Assembly: GCA_964422365.1 (NCBI GenBank)
Contig: CAYRAV010000002.1
Span: 1-64,000, forward strand
Source: CAYRAV01 sp964422365
GTDB lineage: Bacteria; Bacillota; Clostridia; Lachnospirales; Lachnospiraceae
DNA: 64,000 nucleotides
Reading direction: 5' to 3'
The stretch's first letter is position 1. Every line of letters starts with the position of its first letter. The position numbers and the translations under genes were made by a program. The notes beneath the pieces are model-generated. The model saw only the letters and a program-made list of their open reading frames with translations, was not told the origin of the DNA and ran no database searches. This document shows positions 45,701 through 53,275 of this stretch, one piece after another.

Positions 45701-47025
45701 CTTTCTTCTGAATAATTCTGCAGGTTTATATCTGCATAGATGCTTACCGGATCTTTATCCCCTAATCTTGAATAGCTCTGGCTTAGTGAAAGAGAAATAT
45801 TATCAACTGCCAGCCTATGCTCAATACGGAACGTCTGCATCAGTTCTGCAACTGTTTCATCATTGGAAGATCGCTTGATTTCCGCCTTGACAGTATAGGT
45901 ACCTTCTTCATAATTACCAGTATTCCATACCGGATTTTTACTTTCTAAAGCAATGGTTTCACCAGAAGGCGCGTTTATAGAGAGCTCCATATATGCTTTT
46001 TCTGTTTCATATTCACTTTCAACTGTGATATTTACATTTTCATTTTTATTAAAAGAAGAAACAGAGTAACCCTTATCATTTGTAACTGTAATTGAATCCA
46101 GCTTTGCAACCACTGTATTCTGTTCCCGTACAATCAATTCCAAGAACAGTGCGGTTGCCATTGGGTCATCAAATACCCCTCCATCCTCATTCTGTAACTC
46201 ATAATAGGGTGCAGCATCATATCTTCCTGTTGTTTTTAATTGAAACAACGCTGTATGGAAATGCTGGTACACTTCTGACAGGTTGTCTGCAGAAAGCTCA
46301 TTAATTGGTTTTGCATTTGCTTCCAGATATTCATTTAACCCATCAATAGTATCGGATAGTGTATCCGACAATGATTGCTTCTTTATTATGCAGTCTGCCA
46401 GAATGTCTGCAATTTCTGCTGTTAATTCCAGATTAGAAGCAAGTCCCGGCTGGTATGGAAAACCACCATCGTCATTCTGCAGGGAAGCAATATAGGTTGC
46501 CGCTTTGTCCATTGCTTTTGTTTCTCCAAGGTCAGCAAGGGTTTTTAATGCAAGTTTAGTGTCAATGATGTCGCTTGCGTAACCTTCGAAAAGTCCAAAA
46601 CCTCCATCTGCGTTTTGCATACCTTTGAAAACATCCATATCTTTCTCATTCTGAAGCTCATTAATCAATAACATGCACGATAAATTATCACAATTCAAAA
46701 TATATATCATTTTAAAATAATCAGTTGACAAGCTTAATATATCAGACAATATCTCATTCTCATACCCTGTTAAAATTTCATACTCAAGAATATTGGCTAT
46801 GTTTGCTGTGACATAATCCCCACTCACCCCCCAAGCACCATATTCATCCTGATTTAAACTAAGATAACTCAATCCGAACTCTGTTGCATCCTCAACAGAA
46901 GTGGTAGTTACTGTTTCTTGTTGCTCTTCCTCTGATATTTCATTTGCATATATCAAACCGGGTGATATATTGATTAATTGCAAAAGAACAATAAAGACAG
47001 CTAATAATCTCATTATATTTTTCAT
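42733..47025 (-). CDS. Giant secreted modular protein: prenyltransferase-type repeats, VWA/LamG-like and Ig-like domains
   Basis: A 1430-residue protein with a signal peptide (about 1-27). Residues about 45-330 hold squalene-cyclase/prenyltransferase-type repeats ('MQNADGGFGLFEG', 'SLQNDDGGFPYQPG', 'ELQNEDGGVFDDP'). Ig-like strands follow. Then comes a region with VWA-like features ('VDLILTTSSNDTALIKQYAD', later 'NITFIGLGNDTNETQYQNL') that seems interrupted by a LamG/concanavalin-like insert ('MYGGGFLFNT', 'IKIAADNHTLSLWDGENLVI'). More CARDB/Ig-like modules and a C-terminal carbohydrate-binding-like domain complete it. There is no LPxTG or membrane anchor. It follows toxin and immunity genes by 35 bp and is probably a surface partner of the toxin. 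Confidence 0.75.
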   Translation of the reverse strand: MKNIMRLLAVFIVLLQLINISPGLIYANEISEEEQQETVTTTSVEDATEFGLSYLSLNQDEYGAWGVSGDYVTANIANILEYEILTGYENEILSDILSLSTDYFKMIYILNCDNLSCMLLINELQNEKDMDVFKGMQNADGGFGLFEGYASDIIDTKLALKTLADLGETKAMDKAATYIASLQNDDGGFPYQPGLASNLELTAEIADILADCIIKKQSLSDTLSDTIDGLNEYLEANAKPINELSADNLSEVYQHFHTALFQLKTTGRYDAAPYYELQNEDGGVFDDPMATALFLELIVREQNTVVAKLDSITVTNDKGYSVSSFNKNENVNITVESEYETEKAYMELSINAPSGETIALESKNPVWNTGNYEEGTYTVKAEIKRSSNDETVAELMQTFRIEHRLAVDNISLSLSQSYSRLGDKDPVSIYADINLQNYSEERDEVSIRWKADCDGEEVCSDNKKITEADLMTDNILLGDFTPDTSEKRTYMITAEVLFNELVVAQSTANYFVSDKSAAILTDVDKEYLYESMDDAEISVKIRDERVVDLILTTSSNDTALIKQYADKIEKIKKKLEKQGYIVNLCSVETSYLTAQDTFAWNEYDHPNYDVQSPYTKHIIYEEDNIKMTGYQYVPYKDFLLVPDNNNSQKIFTFDIQRDNTDWHSMYGGGFLFNTVIEDETISGYYILITSGGLRLYSLDKVNLNTFRNSSNAGTLLKTFPFSNLYEEHHIKIAADNHTLSLWDGENLVIDNYELEKIFGNGYGPITSHASHACSQRSYFTFANITMQTIKGENLYDILDNYNFVSQNSRYVINLSDNVMDSLSTEEEMEAVAQKIVDKNITFIGLGNDTNETQYQNLMDLVGENGNYYDYREENTEDSLYDNINSREEEKRVKVDDRTVATDLVFTGVLQDNTTFTQKFDRLCVGETLEFTIPQELKKLVVGTDAVLLKHITLTYKDENGISRTASADNVTLPVITPEGKITNAVSTDKAEYSSYQDVVIFDRIHNNANSRTAKGLTNIIIVKNEEGEKVSEYAKELPELMPKGYTERQEMWNTAEYAAGNYKVISQVYDGERLVSESTADITITIPDNPKIDLEGELMISGKKFHVSDAITIDSSIENVGHADVTNGQMVIKVMDTANKKTVYKYETPLNLAVSETGSDNISVIPETDFVDMKGSEYLVTYEAVTEDGQVIPLAGSGFVLEGITVTLYFIDNTNEKWIKNDNAVMELVDNTYGHDHYMMTKLDDETWAAQVPASAYNITFNRYDSGKTAQWNSWSAGGRDENNAYYAEGNEYGYWEYMEESSLERYFHEGDVIYLDLSEFPAWEENGAMMYVNFSDASKKENGGSDIDIESMENFKLYQPHKLDYQISEHVYAYIVTKEDEGKNALRFWRGDKNTLWNCSVLLDYKEYKKGNNSVKVTGWNSQGTLYVK

Positions 47026-47060
47026 AACTTTTGCACTCTCCTTTCCTAAAAAATGTTGTC

Positions 47061-47609
47061 CTAGAAAAGCATATCTATAAATTCCGTATACGTATCTGCA
47101 ACTTTGTAAGTCACAGGTTTAAACTCTCTGGACTTCAAATGATCCCATACACATACACTTGGATTTTCTTTATTTTTCCTAAAGTCCAGACATACAAAAT
47201 CTCCCCGTAAATCATAATCCCTATCAACCAATTCCGCAATGGGTAAGATTTCCCATCCTACTAAATGAGGATCTACAACCATCTCCGCATCTATTTGTGT
47301 GAGAATAGCATCAATATCATAATAACCATCATCATTATCTGCATCTTCCAAAATACACATAAAGTGTTCTACCTTACGAACTTGTTCCTGCCCTTCACAC
47401 ATAAATTGTCCCTTATCAGGAATTCCACCATTAAACTCCTTTAAGAATTGTCGATACTCTGCTGGTAATTTTACTCCCCAATACTCTTCTTCACGTTTAA
47501 TAAATGCTTCGTCTGGTTTATAGGATGGTGTATCTGTTATTTTTAATTTCATCTTTTTTATTTGCATGCTGTAAAACCCATGCTCTCCTTTCTTTTTTAT
47601 AATCATCAT
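47061..47609 (-). CDS. SUKH-1 (SMI1/KNR4) immunity protein
   Basis: Up to 182 residues. The SUKH domain shows 'REEEYWGVKLPAEYRQFLKE', 'NGGIPDKG' and 'GDFVCLDFRKNKENPSVCVW', the classical SUKH-1 pattern. It starts directly at the toxin stop codon (adjacent bases), the usual position of a cognate immunity gene, and should neutralise the WHH nuclease in the cytoplasm. The ATG at 47609 (or 47606) has GGAAG in the toxin's last codons; internal ATGs at 47567 or 47552 would give a more typical N-terminus but have poorly spaced ribosome sites. Confidence 0.85.
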   Translation of the reverse strand: MMIIKKKGEHGFYSMQIKKMKLKITDTPSYKPDEAFIKREEEYWGVKLPAEYRQFLKEFNGGIPDKGQFMCEGQEQVRKVEHFMCILEDADNDDGYYDIDAILTQIDAEMVVDPHLVGWEILPIAELVDRDYDLRGDFVCLDFRKNKENPSVCVWDHLKSREFKPVTYKVADTYTEFIDMLF

Positions 47610-50600
47610 TTACTTCCGTGGTGCGTCTGCCCACATTCCCTTTGTTCTGCCACCATTATGTGTTACACTATGGTGTATTCCAAATGGCACCAGTTCCATC
47701 TTTCCAGGTTCTTCTGAATGATGCCATACATATCCCTCTACTTTTCCACCAATCTGTTCATTAAGCCAGTCAAACTGTACCTGATCAGTTGCCTTCCACA
47801 ACTTTTCTGGTAAACGCAAGGTTTCCTTCACCACACCGGCTCCTTTAAAATCTGCAAATCCATATTTCATACCTTTAACTTTGGTAACTTTTACATCAGG
47901 AATATATCCATTTTTAATCGCTGCTTGTTTAACTACACCTCTCTGTGTAGAATCCAGTTTATCTCCACCTTTAATATCTATATCCCATTTCCATTGCGTT
48001 TTATTGCTTTTTATAATATCTGCATATAATCTGGCATAATCATCAACAACTTCATCAAATGTCTTTTTGCCATCTAAAAAGTCTTCTATATTACTTTCTG
48101 GTGTTTCATGATTTCCTATATTCGATTGCGAACATTTTGCATTGTGAACACCTATTCCAGTATTTCCAACAAAATAAGTATGATTATCTGCCACCCTGAA
48201 ATTATAAACTTCTATCGGTGATTCCAGTATCTCATGCTGTATCTGCTCTACTATAACATACTCTCCATTTACAGTACAGAGAATGTCACCTGCACGCAGC
48301 TCAATAGCATTAACAAAGCCTTTTTGTGGCACATAGAATGGATGATTTGGTGTTGTAGTGATTGTTTCATTATTCACCTGAATATGAATCAGCTGACTGC
48401 TTTGATTTACAAATGTTTCTTCAACAAGTTGTTCTGAAACTTCCTGATTTTTCGGGTTAAAGCTTAATACCTTATCTCCCTGTACTACTGTTTCAATAGA
48501 TATCAGACCGTTTGTCGTTAAGATTAATGTTCCTGCAGTAAAGCAAGCAGATTCATTATATTCCGGAACTTCTTTTAGTTTGTTAATTATTTCGGAAATG
48601 GAAGTTTTTAATTCATCCAATTTGGGTTTTATCGCAGGCATGATGGCTGCAATTGTTGCCACTGATGCAATCTGTATACATGCTTCCTGCAGATAACGGA
48701 CATCCCCAGTCTGGTAAAAACTGTTGAACAAACCAACAAGTTCATATACCCAATCTAATATCAATATAAATTCAAACACCATAAAAGCATAAGCAACCCA
48801 TCCAAATGGCAGAACTGAAATTACTGCTGCCTTAATCAACTCATAAAGAATAACTGTTACCAATCCACTGACAACATAATTAAGATATTCTCCTATCACT
48901 TCCCCCGCAGTCATAGCTCCGCCTGCTAAGCCGCCTGAAATCATATAGGCACAAGCAAATGTATCCGGGTCAAGTATCATATATCCGATACCGGACCATT
49001 GGTTTATTTCTATTTCCTGTTCTGGTATAATAACAATTTTACCAGCATTTACAGATGAAGAAATTTCCTGTTTGACTTGTTCAGAAATATCAAGAGTGTT
49101 CATTTCACTTGACATATTTTCTTTTGCTACCACATGAATCGGTATATTATTTTCATCGGCATATTCTAAAACTTTAATCGTCGAAACAGATTCCACCCCT
49201 GTTATCTGTTCAAGAATACCATGTTCCATGGCAGAAGCATATATTCCTGTCTGGAGCATATAAGTTTTTTCATTGCCATTATCATTTCCATTAGAAACAA
49301 CACTATGAACATCATGCCCGATATCAAGAAAGATTCCACCTTCATTTAATTCAGCAGGCCTGTTAAACATATATACAACATTTACATTAAACCCTACTAT
49401 GCCTATGCTCAAATCACGTGTTGATGTCACATTATTCTGTCCTGCCGCAACAGCATTAAACATATCAAGCTGTGCAAAATATGCCTTGGCAACACTATTC
49501 AGCATCTCCCCCATTGCCATATCTGTATAAATATTATCTTCTGATACAGTTTCTTTCAGGTTCTCCATATAATCTGCTGATTTTTCCAATTCACCTGCTG
49601 AAACCGTTCCATAATCAAGTGCAATACAATAAATTCCGCCTGCTGCAACTGAATTTTCCACCTTACTGTCATTCTTATTCGGGGACCCATTGTGAATATT
49701 AATTGTATATTTCTGCATATATCCGGCATTGCAGACACTTCCTTCTGCTGCAACTTCTCCATCAATTATGAGCTGCGGCTTCAATTTCAAAAGATATGCG
49801 GGTGTTTTAAAAATACCTCCATATTGCTCCAACACCGCTTTGTCTGCCTCTGAAGCCGGGGTATAGGCCAGCACAACACGCTTTCCGTATAAATCCGGAG
49901 TATACAGCATTTTATCAATTGATTTTGAGCTGGTAAATTCGAGTTCATAAGCTGAATTACCAATTAAGGAGAAGGAAATGCTGTCAGTTAATTCAAGTGG
50001 AATATCATCAAAAGAATCCATTTTTTCCAATACATCATAGGGGAGCGTAAGCGGAAGATAGCCTAAATCTTCATGAACAATTTCACGTCCTCCAAACACT
50101 TCCTCTCTTGTTGACTCACCATATCCATTTTCTAATATATATTTTGCAAAGGCTGAATTCTGTTCATTAATTTCTGTTGATATTTGTCCAATGTTTACAC
50201 TGTATATTTCCGAATCAGAAGTTAAAAAATTACTTTCATCCTTTAAATAATCTGTTAATGATGTAAGGTCTATTCCTTCCAGATGATTAAGCTCCTTAAA
50301 ACTAACATCAAGGGGTATCCACAGACTTTCACCGGATTGATTGCCTGCACCGCGATAATCTGTATATGGCACATAAGCCTGTACCCATACATGCTCAAGA
50401 CGAGCAGCAACAATATCTCCATCTTTTGTCAATCCTGTTACAGGGATTCCTAATGATGAAATCATCCTAAGTGCAGCATTGATATTGTCCGCTGCAGTCC
50501 AGTCCATTGCCTGCTTGGCAGTAATTTCTATTTTACCGCGGACATAATGTGCCATAATCCCCCTGTCACGTAAAACTGCTATTAACAGGCTGGAAAGATC

Positions 50601-51407
50601 ATAATCATTTCCTGCTTTCTCTTCAAATGCACCGACAGAACCTTTACGAGAGCCGTAATAGAACTCAGGCATATAATTATCTTTTATGTATTGATATACT
50701 TCCAAAACACTGGATAAATCTGCAAATTCTGAACGGATTTCATCATTCATTACTGCATCATTTGTAAACTCCAAATCACTCCTGCTATAACTTTCATTTC
50801 CAGCTTCATAAGCAATCGCCTCTGTTTCTGCATATGTTTCCATTGGGATTTCATCGCCAGAAATATTATCAAATGGTAAATCCTCTGCCAAAGCAAGATA
50901 TGGTTTTTCAGAAAGAATGATGTCTTCCATTTCATTCAGAATTGTTTCAGAATTTTTCTCATCCTGCCCACTAACACAGTTTTCCAATTTTTCAAAACCG
51001 GATAGCACTTCGGAACGATAACGGTTATATTCGTCTGTACCATTATCTGTTGTATCCAGTTCTCTGGTCACTTTATCTTTCAGAGTTGAAACCAACTGCG
51101 AAAAATCATTCATGGCAGTATTGAACTCTTCTTCATCGGCATAAGCCGCAACAAGTTTTTCATACCCTTCCTTTAATAATTCACTGACCTTACCAATTTC
51201 CGTGCCAGTTTCAGCAAGATTCAATTCACTAATCGGCCTAAAGTTATCACTGCCAATACTAACTGTCGTTTGAGAATTTTCTTGATTACCTTTAGAACTC
51301 GTCACAAAAGAACATCTATCTCCTATGACATATACACATGTTATTGTTATTACCAATAACAATGCAATTAATTTTTTCATAGACCAATGTTTCATTATTT
51401 TGTTCAT
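47610..51407 (-). CDS. Polymorphic toxin: transglutaminase-like / membrane region / HINT / WHH nuclease
   Basis: A 1265-residue protein. An N-terminal membrane or signal helix (about 10-28, 'LIALLLVITITCVYVIG') is followed by a linker. A transglutaminase-like domain spans about 230-385: His339 in 'EHVWVQAYVPY' and Asp367 in 'WIPLDVSF' are present, but the cysteine position holds Asp268 ('AGNDYDLSSLL'). A region known from RHS-type proteins follows ('SAMEHGILEQITGVESVSTI'), then membrane helices (about 840-895). A HINT domain spans 955-1089 ('CFTAGTLILTTNGL' to 'VGNTGIGVHNA'). The C-terminus (1090-1265) is an HNH/EndoVII nuclease of the WHH type, with His1229-His1230 in 'GYVWHHSEEPG' and 'LVPFGIHHSVTHNGG'. 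ATG 51407 follows GGGAG. Confidence 0.88.
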   Translation of the reverse strand: MNKIMKHWSMKKLIALLLVITITCVYVIGDRCSFVTSSKGNQENSQTTVSIGSDNFRPISELNLAETGTEIGKVSELLKEGYEKLVAAYADEEEFNTAMNDFSQLVSTLKDKVTRELDTTDNGTDEYNRYRSEVLSGFEKLENCVSGQDEKNSETILNEMEDIILSEKPYLALAEDLPFDNISGDEIPMETYAETEAIAYEAGNESYSRSDLEFTNDAVMNDEIRSEFADLSSVLEVYQYIKDNYMPEFYYGSRKGSVGAFEEKAGNDYDLSSLLIAVLRDRGIMAHYVRGKIEITAKQAMDWTAADNINAALRMISSLGIPVTGLTKDGDIVAARLEHVWVQAYVPYTDYRGAGNQSGESLWIPLDVSFKELNHLEGIDLTSLTDYLKDESNFLTSDSEIYSVNIGQISTEINEQNSAFAKYILENGYGESTREEVFGGREIVHEDLGYLPLTLPYDVLEKMDSFDDIPLELTDSISFSLIGNSAYELEFTSSKSIDKMLYTPDLYGKRVVLAYTPASEADKAVLEQYGGIFKTPAYLLKLKPQLIIDGEVAAEGSVCNAGYMQKYTINIHNGSPNKNDSKVENSVAAGGIYCIALDYGTVSAGELEKSADYMENLKETVSEDNIYTDMAMGEMLNSVAKAYFAQLDMFNAVAAGQNNVTSTRDLSIGIVGFNVNVVYMFNRPAELNEGGIFLDIGHDVHSVVSNGNDNGNEKTYMLQTGIYASAMEHGILEQITGVESVSTIKVLEYADENNIPIHVVAKENMSSEMNTLDISEQVKQEISSSVNAGKIVIIPEQEIEINQWSGIGYMILDPDTFACAYMISGGLAGGAMTAGEVIGEYLNYVVSGLVTVILYELIKAAVISVLPFGWVAYAFMVFEFILILDWVYELVGLFNSFYQTGDVRYLQEACIQIASVATIAAIMPAIKPKLDELKTSISEIINKLKEVPEYNESACFTAGTLILTTNGLISIETVVQGDKVLSFNPKNQEVSEQLVEETFVNQSSQLIHIQVNNETITTTPNHPFYVPQKGFVNAIELRAGDILCTVNGEYVIVEQIQHEILESPIEVYNFRVADNHTYFVGNTGIGVHNAKCSQSNIGNHETPESNIEDFLDGKKTFDEVVDDYARLYADIIKSNKTQWKWDIDIKGGDKLDSTQRGVVKQAAIKNGYIPDVKVTKVKGMKYGFADFKGAGVVKETLRLPEKLWKATDQVQFDWLNEQIGGKVEGYVWHHSEEPGKMELVPFGIHHSVTHNGGRTKGMWADAPRK

Positions 51408-51413
51408 AAGCAT

Positions 51414-51640
51414 TCTCCCTTACATTACAATTTAAGTATTTTATCTTAGTTATGTTAAATTTAACACCTTCTCCTTTCCTTTTTTCGATATTTAGGCAAT
51501 TGCGAAGCCCTATTTACTTTGCAGATATTTGTGTAAATTGCCATTAGGGCGCAAGGCACGTTTGCACTACCTTGCTTATGATAGATCAATCTGCACAAAT
51601 AAATTAAAGTTACCTGGAGTTTCATAATTACTTATTCTAT
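51414..51640 (-). promoter_or_regulatory. Structured 5' leader of the toxin gene
   Basis: Two strong RNA structures can be drawn on the minus strand. One is a hairpin GCAAGG...CCTTGC (51551-51575). The other is a composite stem GCGCCCTA..ATTTAC with GTAAAT..TAGGGC..CGC (51502-51552). GGCAATT inside the second could instead pair with AATTGCC at 51494-51500, giving a pseudoknot or switch. It matches no riboswitch class that I can recognise. Confidence 0.4.
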
Positions 51641-51683
51641 ATTATACTAAATTGTTTTGCAAAATCCGTCGAAATGCGTCGAA
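51641..51683 (-). promoter_or_regulatory. Putative toxin promoter with tandem Spo0A-box-like repeats
   Basis: On the minus strand a TATAAT -10 (51641-51646) has no good -35. At the -35 position and just upstream are two copies of CGTCGAAA on the plus strand (51667-51674 and 51677-51684), exactly 10 bp apart. Each differs from the Spo0A box TGTCGAA only in the first base. This is the layout of a promoter activated by a response regulator covering the -35. Confidence 0.4.
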
Positions 51684-51828
51684 AATACACTTTTATGTCT
51701 ATGATAAATATTTGTTTTTTATTTTATCTTATTAAATATTTGTTGTATCATTCTGTCATGTCATTCATACTCTAATCTCTATTTTTGAAAGTGACCTCTG
51801 CATCCAGCAAAATTTACTGTTTCTCATT

Positions 51829-52005
51829 TCTATGAAAGTACCCTTTTTTGCTTTAGCAAAAAACTGAATTCAGGTATACCCTAATGGGCATACCACAATT
51901 CATGCCCATTGGGGCTGGCAGACTTCGTCTGATAAGGTATTCCGACATGCATCTCATAACTTTCATTTATGGTGGTGCACTAAGGATACATGGAGGTTTT
52001 GTATC
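51829..52005. repeat. ~110-bp intergenic repeat interrupted by a ~65-bp insert
   Basis: This is the second copy of the 24747-24855 repeat. After 'gaattcaggta' it carries a ~65-bp insert (51876-51939) bounded by GGTA on both sides; the other copy has a single GGTA. The pattern fits insertion with a short target duplication, or clean excision from the other copy. Confidence 0.7.
51876..51939. repeat. ~65-bp repeat nested in another repeat
   Basis: Reverse complement of the element at 11010-11075 and 54815-54877. Internal blocks 'gcccaatgggcatgaattg' and 'gcccattagggtatac' (minus strand) align to them. The GCCC...GGGC blocks allow internal pairing. Confidence 0.6.
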
Positions 52006-52061
52006 TATGGGAAACACAAAATAGGGATTGCTATAATTTTCAAACATGTTCCAGCACATGT

Positions 52062-52754
52062 TTATAAAAAATTCGCATATATACTTGCCAGACCAACTGT
52101 AATAATACCTGATACTGCTATAGACAGACCGCTCATCGCTCCTTCTATCTCGCCAATTTCTATGGCTTTTGCGGTTCCTACTGCATGTGCTGCAGAACCA
52201 ATTGCAATTCCTTTTGCAATAGATTCTTCAATGTAGAAAATGCGGCATACATTCTCTGCAATTATATTTCCCAATACCCCTGTTATGACAATGACTGCCA
52301 CCGTAATAGTAACAATTCCACCAAGTTCTTCTGATACTCCCATACCAATTGCGGTTGTAATGGATTTTGGCAGAAGAGTAACATATTGTTCATGGTTAAG
52401 GCGGAATGTCTTGGACATAAGCCAAATGCAGGTTACACTGGATAATGCACCTGAAAAAATTCCTACTAATATAGCTGCCATATTCTTTTTCAGTAATTCT
52501 ATCTGTTCATATAATGGTACTGCAAGACAAACCGTTGCAGGGGTAAGAAAGTAGCTTAGATACTTCGCTCCTTCATTATATGCATTATACTCTATATGAA
52601 AGACCTTTAATATAATAATCACTGCTGCAATGGAAATAAGCAGAGGATTAAAGATTGCCATCTTCCATTTTTTCTTCAGCCAAACACCACATTCATATGC
52701 AAATACACTGACTGCTACACCAAAAAAAAGGGAGTTACTTATCATTTCTGTCAT
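52062..52754 (-). CDS. lrgB: LrgB/CidB-family membrane protein
   Basis: About 230 residues, with eight or so membrane helices. It has the family segments '[17 protein letters not shown]', '[20 protein letters not shown]' and '[20 protein letters not shown]'. LrgB works with the holin-like LrgA; the pair influences murein hydrolase activity and, in some bacteria, moves pyruvate or glycolate. The ATG at 52754 is preferred over an in-frame TTG at 52766 that sits on the ribosome site AAAGGA. It follows lrgA by about 50 bp. Confidence 0.9.
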   Translation of the reverse strand: MTEMISNSLFFGVAVSVFAYECGVWLKKKWKMAIFNPLLISIAAVIIILKVFHIEYNAYNEGAKYLSYFLTPATVCLAVPLYEQIELLKKNMAAILVGIFSGALSSVTCIWLMSKTFRLNHEQYVTLLPKSITTAIGMGVSEELGGIVTITVAVIVITGVLGNIIAENVCRIFYIEESIAKGIAIGSAAHAVGTAKAIEIGEIEGAMSGLSIAVSGIITVGLASIYANFL

Positions 52755-52806
52755 TAACGTTTCCAATCCTTTCTTGTTGTGACATAAGTTGTTTCTGAAC
52801 AGTTTC

Positions 52807-53184
52807 TTAGATTCTATCCTGATTATTTCTCTTACTGTTCTGCTTCTTCCGTATTAAAAACTGGGTCACTCTGCCTGATACTGCCATCACAAAGACTGTA
52901 GATACTACAAGAATAACAGTAATTGGTATAAGAATATCTTGTAAGGCACCCCAGGATTCCAGTAAACCTACCCCTGCCGGAATGAACATAAGAGGCATGA
53001 TTTCTATTAGGAACTTTGCCGTTTCTTGTACAGCCTCTAGTTTTAATATTTTAAATTGGAGTGCGCAAAATAGAATTGCCAAACCATAGATGCTTGATGG
53101 AATCGGAAAAGGAAGCAGATCTTTTAACAGCTCCCCCACAAATGATATAAGCAAAATGATAAGGAATTGTTTGACATATTTCAT
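52807..53184 (-). CDS. lrgA: LrgA/CidA-family holin-like protein
   Basis: A 125-residue protein with four membrane helices and the family patterns 'LPFPIPSSIYGLAILFCALQ' and 'FIPAGVGLLESWGAL'. A charged C-terminal tail follows. AAAGGAG precedes the ATG. It is directly upstream of lrgB, the usual pairing. No LytSR two-component genes are seen beside it. Confidence 0.9.
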   Translation of the reverse strand: MKYVKQFLIILLISFVGELLKDLLPFPIPSSIYGLAILFCALQFKILKLEAVQETAKFLIEIMPLMFIPAGVGLLESWGALQDILIPITVILVVSTVFVMAVSGRVTQFLIRKKQNSKRNNQDRI

Positions 53185-53226
53185 ATTTTCAGCTCCTTTC
53201 TTGATTATAATATTATTCTTTCACAC

Positions 53227-53259
53227 AATAAAAGCAGATATTCTCTATCTGCCTTTATT
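53227..53259 (-). terminator. Hairpin after the VanZ-fusion gene
   Basis: AATAAAAGCAGATA and TATCTGCCTTTATT form a 14-bp stem with one mismatch and a five-base loop. It lies 17 bases after the VanZ-fusion stop and before lrgA. No long T-run follows, so efficiency is uncertain. Confidence 0.5.
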
Positions 53260-53275
53260 GCGGACATTTTATGCT

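Noticed and set aside
52033..52055. 'aattttcaaacatgttcca' as a MITE copy
   Set aside because: A single degraded end of about 20 bp; too short to list as an element, though it may be a relic of the family.
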